In this document: in pieces, positions 44,748 through 53,781 of the stretch
Numbering within the stretch: position 1 is the first letter of the stretch
Layout of the letters: every line of letters begins with the position of its first letter
DNA from: Alphaproteobacteria bacterium
GTDB lineage: Bacteria; Pseudomonadota; Alphaproteobacteria; VGDZ01
Reading direction: 5' to 3'
Assembly (NCBI GenBank): GCA_016869515.1
Contig: VGDZ01000001.1
Location: forward strand, 60,891-124,890
Length of the DNA: 64,000 nucleotides
The notes under the pieces: generated by a model
Told to the model about the DNA's origin: nothing
The model's database searches: none
What the model saw: only the letters and a program-made list of their open reading frames with translations
Made by a program: the position numbers and the translations under genes

Positions 44748-46040
44748 ATGGCGGGCGAAGCGGCGGAAAGCCAGACCGTGTTGGTGGTCGGCGGCGGGAT
44801 TGCCGGCATCACGGCGGCGGTCGAGGTGATCGAGACCGGCTATGACGTGGTGCTGGTCGAAAAGTCGCCGACCTTGGGCGGGCGCGTGGCGCAGCTCAAC
44901 CGCTACTTCCCAAAGCTGTGCCATCCGACCTGCGGGCTCGAGATCAACTATCAGCGCCTGCGCTCCAATCCGCGCATCCGCGTGCTGACCATGGCGACGG
45001 TGGCGGCGGTGAGCGGGTCGCGCGGCCGCTTCGGCGTCACCATCGAGACCCGGCCGCGGCACGTCAACGCCAACTGCACCGCCTGCGGCGACTGCGCCAA
45101 GGCGGCGACGACGCGCGTGCCCAACGCCTACAATTACGGCCTCGACACCGTGCCGGCGGCGCACCTGCCGCACGCCATGGCCTATCCGATGCGCTACGTG
45201 CTGGCGCCGGAGGTGATCGGCACGCCCGAGGCCGATGCGATCAGGGCCGCCTGCAAATACGGCGCGATCGACCTCGAGGAAAAGCCCAGGCGTTTCGATC
45301 TCGCCGTCGGCGCCATCGTCTGGGCGGCGGGCTGGAAGCCCTACGACGCCGCCAAGCTGCAATCCTACGGTCATGGCCGGGTGCCGAACGTGATCAACAA
45401 CGTCGAGATGGAACGCCTGGCGGCGTTCACCGGCCCGACCGGCGGCAAGATCCTGCGACCCTCGGACGGCAAGCCGGCCAAGCGGGTGGCGCTGATCCAA
45501 TGCGCCGGCTCGCGCGATCACAACCACTTGCCCTATTGCTCGCGCATTTGCTGCCTGGGCTCGCTCAAGCACGCCGCCTATGTGCGCGAGCAATACGCCG
45601 ACGGCCAAGTCGACATCTACTACATCGACATTCGCGCCCACGACAAGCTCGAGGCCTTCTACCGCAGGGTGGCGGCCGATCCGCAGGTGCGCTTCGTCAA
45701 GTCGAAGCCGGCCTCGATCACCGCCGACGACGCCGGCAATCCGGTGCTGCACGGCGAGGACACCGTCAGCCGCGAAATCTACGACCGGCCCTATGACCTG
45801 GTGGTGCTGGCGACCGGGATGGAGCCGTCGCTGGCCGGCGCGCTGCCCGCCAAGCTGGCGGTCGACGACTACGGCTTCCTCGTGCCCGAGCTCGATCCGG
45901 GCTCGGGCATGTTCGCTGCCGGCGTCGCCCAAGGCCCGCTCGACGTCTCGATGTCGGTGCAGTCGGCCACGGCCGCGGCGCTGAAGGCGATCCAGGCGAT
46001 CCGCGGCGCGGGCGGCCATGCCGCCGCCGGGAGGGCATGA
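44748..46040 (+). CDS. qmoA: QmoA, HdrA-like flavoprotein
   Basis: A 430-residue FAD protein related to HdrA: VLVVGGGIAGITAAVEVIE at residue 11, the cluster-binding CHPTCGLEINY near 60, NCTACGDCAKAA near 105, and QCAGSRDHNHLPYCSRICC near 245. Qmo takes electrons from AprBA (or gives them, in reducers). A GAGGGGAAG site precedes the ATG at 44748. Overlaps qmoB by four bases. Confidence 0.95.
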   Translation: MAGEAAESQTVLVVGGGIAGITAAVEVIETGYDVVLVEKSPTLGGRVAQLNRYFPKLCHPTCGLEINYQRLRSNPRIRVLTMATVAAVSGSRGRFGVTIETRPRHVNANCTACGDCAKAATTRVPNAYNYGLDTVPAAHLPHAMAYPMRYVLAPEVIGTPEADAIRAACKYGAIDLEEKPRRFDLAVGAIVWAAGWKPYDAAKLQSYGHGRVPNVINNVEMERLAAFTGPTGGKILRPSDGKPAKRVALIQCAGSRDHNHLPYCSRICCLGSLKHAAYVREQYADGQVDIYYIDIRAHDKLEAFYRRVAADPQVRFVKSKPASITADDAGNPVLHGEDTVSREIYDRPYDLVVLATGMEPSLAGALPAKLAVDDYGFLVPELDPGSGMFAAGVAQGPLDVSMSVQSATAAALKAIQAIRGAGGHAAAGRA

Positions 46041-48331
46041 TGTCGGCCGCACCCGCCCAAGCCCAAGCCAAGAAGCCCGGGGTCTATCTCTGCGGCGGCT
46101 GCGGCATCGCCCAGGCGACGCCGCTGGATGCGCTCGAGAAGGTCGCGTCCAAGGAATACAAGGTAGCGCACTGCCGCAAGCACGACTTCCTTTGCGGCGA
46201 GGCGGGAGTCAAGCTGATCCGCGACGACATCGCCGCCGGCACCGTCAACCAGCCGGTGATCGCGGCCTGCTCGTCGCGGGTCAATGCCGATCGCTTCCGC
46301 TTCGATGGTGCCCAGGTGATCCGCGCCAATCTGCGCGAACAGGTAGCCTGGACCCAGGAGCCGGGCAGCGAAGATGCGGCCATGGCCGCGGCCGATTATT
46401 TGCGCATGGCGCTGACCGAGGCGCGCAAGTCGAGCCCGCCGGTGGCTTACGACATCGCGCCCTACAGCGAGCGGGTGCTGGTGGTGGGCGGCGGGATCTC
46501 GGGCCTGACCGCGGCGCGCGAGGCGGCCGAGGCCGGCTATCAGGTCCTGCTGGTCGAGCGCGAGGCAAAGCTGGGCGGCCAGTCGCTGGCCTGGTCCAAG
46601 CGCATGCCGCATCTGCCGCCCTATCGCGAGCCGCGCGCCAACGACATCGAGGCGCTGGTCAAGGCGGTCGAGTCCCATCCCGCGATCGAGGTGCGGCGCG
46701 AATGCCGCGTGGTCAAGACTTCGGGCGGGCCGGGCAAGTTCGCGGTCGAGCTGAGCCAGGGCGGCGCCGCGCGCGAGGAGGCGATCGGCGCGATCGTCGT
46801 CGCCACCGGCTGGCGGCCCTACGATCCGAACAAGCTCGGCCATCTCGGCTACGGCGCCACGCCCGACGTTGTTACCGGCGTGGCGCTGGAAGGCATGCTG
46901 GCCAAGGGACCGCTCGTGCGCCCCTCCGACGGCCGCGCGGCCAAGCTGGTGGCCTTCGTGCAATGCGCGGGATCGCGCGATCCCGCCCATCTGCCCTATT
47001 GCTCGTCGGTGTGCTGCGGGGTGTCGATCAAGCAGGCGCTGCAGATCCGCCAATCCGATCCCGACAGCAGCGTCTACATCGTCTACGACGAACTGCGCAC
47101 CCCCGGCACGGCCGAGGAGTTCTACCGCGCCGCCCAGGAAGCCGGCGTGGTGTTCGTCAAGGGCAAGGTCAAGGGCGTTGGCGCCGATCTGACCGTGACC
47201 TACGACGACGCGCTCTTGGGCCAAAGCGTGCCGATGCAGGGGCTCGATCTGGTGGTGCTGGCGACCGGCATGGTGCCGAACGCGACCGAGCTGGGCGATT
47301 CCGGCGAGGCCGCGCCGCTGCCGCCGGCCGACATCAATCCGCTGTCGCCGATCCCGGTCGCGGGTTACGCCGCCGAGGCGCCGGCCGCCCAGGCTGCGGC
47401 GCCCGCCGCCGCGGCGACGCAAGGCGCCTCGCTGCTGAACCTGCAATACCGCCAGGGTCCGCATCTGCCGATCCTGGCCGACGGCTTCGCCGATTCGCAT
47501 TTCATCTGCTTCCCCTACGAGACCCGGCGCAGCGGCATCTACGCCTGCGGGCCGCTGCGGCGGCCGATGGACATGGCGGAATCGGCCGAGGACGCCACCG
47601 GCGCCGCGCTCAAGGCGATCCAGGCGATCCGCAACGTGGTCGAAGGCCGCGGCCTGCACCCGCGTTCGGGCGATCTCAGCTTCCCCAAGATCGGCCTCAC
47701 CACCTGCACCAAGTGCCGGCGCTGCACGGTCGAATGCCCGTTCGGCGCCATCGACGAGAACGAGCAGGGCCAGCCGGTGGTCAACCCCTCGCGCTGCCGG
47801 CGCTGCGGCACCTGCATGGGCGCCTGCCCGGTGCGCACCATCAGCTTCGACAACTACTCGGTCGAGATGCTGACCTCGATGATCAAGGCGGTCGAGATTC
47901 CGGACGAGGACGCCGAGAAGCCGCGGGTGCTGGTGCTGGCCTGCCAGAACGACGCCGTGCCGGCTTTGGACATGGCCGGCATCGCGCGGTCGCGGCTCAA
48001 TCCCTATGTCCGCATCGTGCCGGTGCGCTGCCTGGGTTCGGTCAGCCTGGTGTGCGTCTCGGAGGCGCTGTCCTCGGGCTATGACGGCATCGTGCTGATG
48101 GGCTGCAAATCGGGCGACGACTACCAGTGCCATTTCGTCAAGGGCAGCGCCATGGCCCAGGAGCGGCTGCAGAAGGTGGGCGAGACGCTGAAAAGCATGG
48201 CGCTGGAGAAGGAGCGGGTGCGGCCGATGGAAGTCTCGATCGCCGACGCCGCGCGCCTGCCCAAGCTGCTCGACGACTACCTGGCCGAGATCGACAAGAT
48301 CGGCCCCTCGCCGCTCAAGGGCTTCGGCTGA
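46037..48331 (+). CDS. qmoB: QmoB, HdrA/MvhD-like flavoprotein
   Basis: A 764-residue protein: N-terminal YLCGGCGIAQ, FAD-binding VLVVGGGISGLTAAREAAE near 148, Cys motif QCAGSRDPAHLPYCSSVCC near 315, two ferredoxin motifs CTKCRRCTVECP and CRRCGTCMGACP near 556 and 588, and a C-terminal MvhD-like part (LVLACQNDAV, MGCKSGDDYQCHFVKG). Residues about 435-470 are an Ala/Pro-rich linker. Partner of QmoA. Confidence 0.95.
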   Translation: MMSAAPAQAQAKKPGVYLCGGCGIAQATPLDALEKVASKEYKVAHCRKHDFLCGEAGVKLIRDDIAAGTVNQPVIAACSSRVNADRFRFDGAQVIRANLREQVAWTQEPGSEDAAMAAADYLRMALTEARKSSPPVAYDIAPYSERVLVVGGGISGLTAAREAAEAGYQVLLVEREAKLGGQSLAWSKRMPHLPPYREPRANDIEALVKAVESHPAIEVRRECRVVKTSGGPGKFAVELSQGGAAREEAIGAIVVATGWRPYDPNKLGHLGYGATPDVVTGVALEGMLAKGPLVRPSDGRAAKLVAFVQCAGSRDPAHLPYCSSVCCGVSIKQALQIRQSDPDSSVYIVYDELRTPGTAEEFYRAAQEAGVVFVKGKVKGVGADLTVTYDDALLGQSVPMQGLDLVVLATGMVPNATELGDSGEAAPLPPADINPLSPIPVAGYAAEAPAAQAAAPAAAATQGASLLNLQYRQGPHLPILADGFADSHFICFPYETRRSGIYACGPLRRPMDMAESAEDATGAALKAIQAIRNVVEGRGLHPRSGDLSFPKIGLTTCTKCRRCTVECPFGAIDENEQGQPVVNPSRCRRCGTCMGACPVRTISFDNYSVEMLTSMIKAVEIPDEDAEKPRVLVLACQNDAVPALDMAGIARSRLNPYVRIVPVRCLGSVSLVCVSEALSSGYDGIVLMGCKSGDDYQCHFVKGSAMAQERLQKVGETLKSMALEKERVRPMEVSIADAARLPKLLDDYLAEIDKIGPSPLKGFG

Positions 48332-48966
48332 TGAGCGCCGCGCCCGCCGCCGCTTCGGCGGCTTCCGCCGGCCGCCGGCAATACGATCTCGGCTTTGCGC
48401 GCTGGGTCTACCAGCACGTCGAGGGCGGCGACAAGGTGGCGATGTGCATGCAGTGCGGCATGTGCTCGGGCTCGTGCCCGATCGGCACCGCCATGGACCA
48501 CGGCCCGCGCAAGCTGTTCATGATGATCCGCGCCGGAATGAAAGAGGCGGTGCTGACCTCCAACACCATCTGGAACTGCACCCAGTGCTACAACTGCGTG
48601 GTGCGCTGCCCGCGCAAGGTTCCGGTCACCGCCATCCTGCAAAGCCTGGCGACGGTGGCAGTGAAGGAAGGCTACGCCCCCACGCAATCGACCCCCAAGT
48701 TCTCCAAGGCCTTCTGGCTGTCGGTCGCCCGCTTCGGCCGCACCGACGAGCGGCTGGTGACGGCGCTGTATTATTTCTCGCACGGCCTCAAGGAAGGCAT
48801 CCGCCGCGCGCTGGAGAACCTGCCGATCGCTCTGCGCATGATCAAGGCCGGGCGGATGCATCTCGGCCTGCCGCATCGCGCCAAGGGCGCGGCCGATCTG
48901 CGCGCCATCCTGGCCAAGGCCGAGGACATCGAGCGCGCCGAACGCGCCGGAGGCAAGCCGTCATGA
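48331..48966 (+). CDS. HdrC-like iron-sulfur protein of the Qmo/Hdr unit
   Basis: A 211-residue soluble protein with two [4Fe-4S] motifs, CMQCGMCSGSCPIG near residue 39 and CTQCYNCVVRCPRK near 87. It corresponds to HdrC or the N-terminal part of QmoC, but the heme b membrane domain of QmoC is absent. The start shares one base with the qmoB stop; overlaps the hdrB-like gene (ATGA). Confidence 0.9.
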   Translation: MSAAPAAASAASAGRRQYDLGFARWVYQHVEGGDKVAMCMQCGMCSGSCPIGTAMDHGPRKLFMMIRAGMKEAVLTSNTIWNCTQCYNCVVRCPRKVPVTAILQSLATVAVKEGYAPTQSTPKFSKAFWLSVARFGRTDERLVTALYYFSHGLKEGIRRALENLPIALRMIKAGRMHLGLPHRAKGAADLRAILAKAEDIERAERAGGKPS

Positions 48967-49892
48967 GCGATCCCAAGGCCGGCGCCAAGACCTACACCTA
49001 CTATCCGGGTTGCAGCTCGCAGGCCTCGGCCATCCATCTCGACAAGTCGCTGCGGGCGGTGGCGCCCAAGCTGGGCATCGCGCTGGAGGAGATCGAGGAC
49101 TGGAACTGCTGCGGCGCCTCGGTCGGCCATGTCGAGGGCGGGGCGCTGCCGCAGACCGCGCTGTCGGGCCGCAATTTGGCCAAGGCCCGCCAGCAGGGCA
49201 GTCACGACGTGCTGACCGCCTGCGCCGCCTGCTATCTCAACACCCATGGCGTCAACGAGAAGATCAAGCAGGATGTCCGCACCCGGGCGCGGGTCAACCA
49301 GGCGCTGGGCGCGGCCGACCTGAAATACGACGGCGACCTCAACGTCCGTCACGCCTGCGAGGTGCTGGTCAACGATGTCGGCCTCGAGCGCATCAAGGGT
49401 CAGGTCGTCAACCCGCTCAAGGGCCTCAAGGTGGCGGGCTATGTCGGCTGCCAGACGGTGCGGCCCTTCGCCGCCACCCAATCGGGCGGCGAGTACGACA
49501 CCTACGATCAGCCCGAGTTCCTGGACAACTTCGCCGAGGCCTGTGGTGCCGAGGCGGTGGCCTACGATCCCAAGACCTCGTGCTGCGGCGGCTCGGTCTC
49601 GGTGCACAGCCCCGACAAGACCCTGCACCTGATCAAGCAGATCGTCGAGGCCGCGGTCGAGGCCGGGGCCGACGTCATCGCCACGCCTTGCCCGTTGTGC
49701 CAGCAGAACGTCGAGATGTACCAGGACGCCATCAACAAGAAGTTCGGCACCAGCTTCAACCTCCCGGTGGTGTTCTACAGCCAGCTGATGGCGGTGGCCT
49801 TCGGCATGGACGCCAAGGCCGATGCGGCGCTGGACGCCAACATGATCGCGCCGGTCAAGCTGGTCGAGCTGGCGAAGAAGGCGGCGGGTTAA
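48963..49892 (+). CDS. HdrB-like CCG-domain protein of the Qmo/Hdr unit
   Basis: A 309-residue soluble protein with two CCG domains: YYPGCSSQAS, WNCCGASVGHVEGG and CAACYLN in the first; GYVGCQTVRP, TSCCGGSVSVH and CPLCQQN in the second. In HdrB such domains hold the noncubane clusters that split a disulfide. It replaces the missing QmoC membrane part together with the HdrC-like protein. Last gene of the island. Confidence 0.92.
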   Translation: MSDPKAGAKTYTYYPGCSSQASAIHLDKSLRAVAPKLGIALEEIEDWNCCGASVGHVEGGALPQTALSGRNLAKARQQGSHDVLTACAACYLNTHGVNEKIKQDVRTRARVNQALGAADLKYDGDLNVRHACEVLVNDVGLERIKGQVVNPLKGLKVAGYVGCQTVRPFAATQSGGEYDTYDQPEFLDNFAEACGAEAVAYDPKTSCCGGSVSVHSPDKTLHLIKQIVEAAVEAGADVIATPCPLCQQNVEMYQDAINKKFGTSFNLPVVFYSQLMAVAFGMDAKADAALDANMIAPVKLVELAKKAAG

Positions 49893-50279
49893 GTCACGCC
49901 GCGGCGCGAAGTCGGAGTTCCAAGGCGCGCACTGGCGCGCATCAGGGCCGCAACGGCGCGGAGAAGGTCACCAAACGCGCGGACCGGCGCGCGTTCGAGC
50001 CGCAAATGCGCGCAAATGCGCGCAAATGGCCAATTCGTAACCATCTAGAGCTTTGATATTGCTGGCGGATTTAGGTATGTCGGGTGCAAGAGCCGAGGCC
50101 GGAAGGTTAACCGGCGTAGCTGCGCCACGGCATGGCCTGCCATCGCGGCGGATGCCGCCGGATCGTCCTGAAATTCCTTCACCTGTCCATCAGCGCCCGC
50201 GGCCACGACCGCGAGGGGGAAAGCGATATGGGAAGGCGGAAGCGCGATTTCAAGTCGGCAGGAAAGCCGTTACGCCGCT
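49893..50279. other. Intergenic region with short GC-rich repeats
   Basis: No convincing gene lies here. It holds several GCGC-rich inverted repeats, for example AACGCGC (49974-49980) with GCGCGTT (49989-49995), and GCGCGC-type pairs at 49925-49940, then a 10-base tandem repeat at 50001-50028. None is followed by a T-run on the plus strand. It separates the sulfur island from the unrelated genes beyond. Confidence 0.6.
50001..50028. repeat. 10-base tandem repeat (2.8 copies)
   Basis: CGCAAATGCG is repeated exactly at 50001-50010 and 50011-50020 and in part at 50021-50028. Each unit is itself partly palindromic. Location is downstream of the hdrB-like gene. Confidence 0.8.
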
Positions 50280-51290
50280 CTACTCGATCACCGCATCGGC
50301 GCGGTAGAGGATCGCCGATGGTACGGCGAGGCCGAGCGCCCGCGCGGTCTTGAGGTTCACCACCAGGTCGAAGGCAGTCGGGCGGTGAACCGGCAAGTCG
50401 GCGGGCTTTGCGCCCTTGAGGATGCGCGCCACGTAGCCGGCCAGGAGCGGGAAGGACTGGCCAGAACGCGGGCCGTAGCTGATCAACCCGCCATGCTCGA
50501 CGAAGGTCGCGGCGTAGTAGATGGCCGGCAGCTTGAACCGCGCCGCCGACTCGACCAGCGTTTCGTGTTTGGCTGTAAAGACCGGATCGTCGGCGACCAA
50601 GACGGCCCCCACCCCAAGCGCGGCGAAATCGGCAATGGCGCGGACGATGTCGTCTTCGCCTTTCGCGTTGCGCACGATCACTTCGCGCCCGGCCGCATTG
50701 GCGGCGGCGATCACGCTTCGGGCGTGGGACTCGGCGTTCTGGTTGGTCGGATTGGAAACCAGGCCAAGCCGCTTGGCGTCGGGCACGAGTTCGAGAATGA
50801 TCTCGAGGCGCTTCGGTCCAAGTTCGCCCAGCATGTTGGTGACGCCGGTGACGTTGCCGCCCGGCCGGTTGAGGCTCGCCACCAATTTCGTGGCCACCGG
50901 ATCGGCACCGGCGACGAAGAGAATCGGCACACTGGAAGTCGCGGCTTGGGCGGCACGTGCCGCCGGCAGGCTGATGGCGATGATGACGGCTACGCGTCGC
51001 TTGGCCAGATCGGCGGCCATTGCGCTCAGACGGCCGTAATCGCCCTCGCCCGCGACATATTCGAGGTTCAGGTTGCGGCCATCAATCAAGCCCAACGCGT
51101 GCAAGGACTGCCGAAATGCGTCGATGCCGTCGGCGCGCAATTCCGCGCTGGCGAGTATCGCCACGACCGGTGGCGCGCCGCCGGCGCCCAGGCAAGCCAG
51201 CGCCGCGATACCCAGGGCATAGCGGATGGCGCTGCGGCGCCAAGTTCCGCCGCTTGAGGCAGGAGCACGAACACCGCTCGCTAGGCCCAT
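50280..51290 (-). CDS. ABC transporter substrate-binding protein (ABC_sub_bind / TrpX-like)
   Basis: A 336-residue periplasmic binding protein. After an N-terminal leader with the hydrophobic stretch YALGIAALACLGAGGAPPVV come VVAILAS, FRQSLHALGLIDGRNLNLEYV and ADPVATKLVASLNRPGGNVTG, the signature of COG2984-type binding proteins. I start at 51290, where GGGGACGAG precedes the ATG. No permease or ATPase gene is adjacent, so it is an orphan; it diverges from the cyclase gene. Ligand unknown. Confidence 0.87.
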   Translation of the reverse strand: MGLASGVRAPASSGGTWRRSAIRYALGIAALACLGAGGAPPVVAILASAELRADGIDAFRQSLHALGLIDGRNLNLEYVAGEGDYGRLSAMAADLAKRRVAVIIAISLPAARAAQAATSSVPILFVAGADPVATKLVASLNRPGGNVTGVTNMLGELGPKRLEIILELVPDAKRLGLVSNPTNQNAESHARSVIAAANAAGREVIVRNAKGEDDIVRAIADFAALGVGAVLVADDPVFTAKHETLVESAARFKLPAIYYAATFVEHGGLISYGPRSGQSFPLLAGYVARILKGAKPADLPVHRPTAFDLVVNLKTARALGLAVPSAILYRADAVIE

Positions 51291-51489
51291 CTCGTCCCCT
51301 CGCACAATCGGAGATCGGAAATTGAAGCATAGCCAAACGGTGCAAGCCACGCCAATCCGAGGCGCGCCGGACCCGGTTCTGATAGGGTGATAGCAAGAAG
51401 GCGCTTGTCTTGTTCCTGCGCCGGTTCGATTCGGGCATCGGACAAGTCACGCGGACGGGAATCAAAATCGGGGGACGCGGCGCGCCGCA

Positions 51490-53271
51490 ATGACCGATCT
51501 TCGCCAGGAAACCAGGCCTCGGCCGGTGGTCGTGTCAAGCCGCCAAGGTCGCCTGTTCCGAAAGTACATGGCGTTGTTTTCGGCGTTGGTCTGCCTGGCG
51601 CTGCTCGGCAGCGGCGCGGTCGAAGCCTGGTTTCGCTATCGGTCGGAAACCGCGGCACTGCTGCGGTTTCAGCAGGAGCAGGCCGACGCCGCGGCCGGCG
51701 AGATCGGGCAATTCCTGGCAGAGATCGAGCGCCATCTCGGTTGGATGACTTTGCTGCCCTGGACTCAGGCCAATCTCGATCAGCGGCGGCTCGATGCCGA
51801 ACGCCTGTTGCGTCAAGTCCCTGCCGTCACCGAGGTGGTGCAGATCGATCCCCGAGGACGTGAGCAGATTCGGATCTCGCGCCTCGCCGCGAATCTCTAC
51901 GGCCGCGACATCGACCGCTCGGCCGAACCGATTTTCGCCGAAGCGCTGGCGCGCGGCGTCCATCGCGGGCCGATCCATTTTCGTGCCTCCTCCGAGCCCT
52001 ACATGACGATATCCGCCGCCGGAACGCACCGCGCGGCCGGCGTGAGCGCGGTCGAGGTCAATCTCAAGCTGATTTGGGACATCGTCGTCGGACTCAAGAT
52101 CGGCCAAAACGGTTTGGCCTATGTCGTCGACCAGCGCGGCCGGCTGATCGCGCATCCCGAAATCAGCCTGGTGCTGCGCAATTCGGACATGGCGGGCCTG
52201 GCGCATGTCGCGATGGCGCTGACCAGGGACGCATTGGCGACGCGATCCCGCATTTCGGTCGATCTTCTAGGCCAGCCGGTGCTCGCGGCCTTTGCGCCGA
52301 TTTCGCCGCTCGGCTGGACCATGGTCGTGGAAATGCCGTTGGAGGAGGCCTATGCGCCGCTTTACGACTCCTTCAAGCGCATGGGCGTATTGCTGCTGGT
52401 CGGATTGATCCTTTCGGCGCTTGCCGGGCTGGTCCTGGCGCGGCGCATGATCGTGCCGATCCGCGCCTTGCAGCAGGGCGCGGCGCAGGTCGGTCGCGGC
52501 GAGTTCGGCGCCCAGGTCCGGGTGCGGACGGGCGACGAGCTGGAGACCCTGGCCGAGGACTTCAATGCCATGTCGCGCGATCTCAAGGATTCGCGCGAAC
52601 GCGCCGAGCGCGCCGGGCGCCTGCGGAGGTTCCTGACGCCGCAGCTCGCGCAGGTTCTGGAGACGACAGGCGGCGAAGAGCTGCTGAAAAGCCATCGCAG
52701 CGAAGTCGTGGTGGTGTTCTGCGATCTGCGCGGCTTCACCGCCTTTGCCGAGGCGACCGCTCCCGAGGAGGTGATGCGCGTGCTCGACGACTATCACGCC
52801 GGTCTGGGTGCGCTGGTCGCGAAATTCGAAGGCACGCTGGAACGCTTTGTCGGCGACGGGATGATGGTGCTGTTCAACGATCCGCTGCCCTGTCCGGATG
52901 CGGCCGAGCGCGCGGCCACCATGGCGCTGGCCATGCGCGGCTGCGTCGCCGAGTTGGGGCGATCCTGGCGCGATCGCGGGCACGAACTAGGCTTCGGGAT
53001 CGGCATCGCCCAAGGCTTCGCCACGCTCGGCCAGATCGGCTTCGAAGGACGGCGCGACTATTCGGCCATCGGCACCGTGCCCAACCTGGCGGCGCGACTT
53101 TGCGGCGAAGCCGGCGACGGGCAGATCCTGATCGATTCCGTCATGCGCCAGGCGATCGCCGACAAGGCCGAGCTCGAGGACATCGGCGAGTTGACGCTCA
53201 AGGGGCTGCGGCGCGCGGTGCGCGCCTGGAACCTTGCCGCCATGCGGGAAGTTTCCGACCGCAAGATTTGA
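51490..53271 (+). CDS. Membrane-bound class III adenylate/guanylate cyclase with dCache-like sensor and HAMP
   Basis: A 593-residue signalling protein: membrane helix at about 23-44, a periplasmic double-Cache-like sensor at about 45-295, a second helix at 298-320 (MGVLLLVGLILSALAGLVLA), HAMP at about 316-370, and a class III cyclase domain at about 405-575. Metal-binding Asp residues are in FCDLRGFTAF and FVGDGMMVLF; the transition-state Asn/Arg are in GTVPNLAARLC. The base-specifying positions are not the textbook ones, so ATP preference is assumed. Makes cAMP in response to an external ligand. Confidence 0.9.
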   Translation: MTDLRQETRPRPVVVSSRQGRLFRKYMALFSALVCLALLGSGAVEAWFRYRSETAALLRFQQEQADAAAGEIGQFLAEIERHLGWMTLLPWTQANLDQRRLDAERLLRQVPAVTEVVQIDPRGREQIRISRLAANLYGRDIDRSAEPIFAEALARGVHRGPIHFRASSEPYMTISAAGTHRAAGVSAVEVNLKLIWDIVVGLKIGQNGLAYVVDQRGRLIAHPEISLVLRNSDMAGLAHVAMALTRDALATRSRISVDLLGQPVLAAFAPISPLGWTMVVEMPLEEAYAPLYDSFKRMGVLLLVGLILSALAGLVLARRMIVPIRALQQGAAQVGRGEFGAQVRVRTGDELETLAEDFNAMSRDLKDSRERAERAGRLRRFLTPQLAQVLETTGGEELLKSHRSEVVVVFCDLRGFTAFAEATAPEEVMRVLDDYHAGLGALVAKFEGTLERFVGDGMMVLFNDPLPCPDAAERAATMALAMRGCVAELGRSWRDRGHELGFGIGIAQGFATLGQIGFEGRRDYSAIGTVPNLAARLCGEAGDGQILIDSVMRQAIADKAELEDIGELTLKGLRRAVRAWNLAAMREVSDRKI

Positions 53272-53781
53272 CTGTGGTCGCGGGACGTTGGAGTGGCAAT
53301 ACGGCAAGAGCGATCGAAGGCAGTTTCGCTTGCCGAGACATGCAGCGTCCGATCGGCATGCAAATCCCTGGCCGGGCCGTTTAGAGTCGGGCGACCGGAC
53401 GGAGAGGACGATCGTGCGACGGATAGCGGCTCTGGCGGCGGCGCTGCTGGAACGCACGCCGCAAGGCTCCGAGGCCACGCCGGCCGGTCGCCGGGGCGCG
53501 TGACCTGTTCCGGCGCATCCTCGACGTGATCGACGATCTGCGACCACGAGAGCCGACACCATGCCGACGGCAGGAAGCGGGCGCGCGGAGCCGGAGACAG
53601 GCGAAGCGCGCCCGCACTGTGGCACAACCAGCGGGAATCGCACGTCCGGGGTGTGGCATGGCGGTCCAGCCGACGACAATGTTGCTGCGGATGCTGTCGC
53701 TGCGCGACTCCGCCTTCCGGGAGGGCAGGAGCCGGGCTATTCTGCCGTCGATCGGGGGCGGATGGGCCGTCTATCTGGGGA
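53272..53781. other. 510-base region without a recognisable gene
   Basis: Short open frames run through both strands but none has a recognised motif, plausible ribosome site or coupling to a neighbour. The region differs in feel from the tightly packed rest of the window and could contain remnants of a lost gene or a long leader for the dioxygenase gene. Confidence 0.5.

Noticed and set aside
21719..49892. Sulfur island as a recently acquired mobile element
   Set aside because: No integrase, transposase, tRNA target or direct repeats are visible and base composition matches the flanks; older transfer cannot be judged from the window.
50053..50307. 84-codon open frame after the hdrB-like gene
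   Set aside because: Arg/Pro-rich, no motif, overlaps the 3' end of the binding-protein gene on the other strand.
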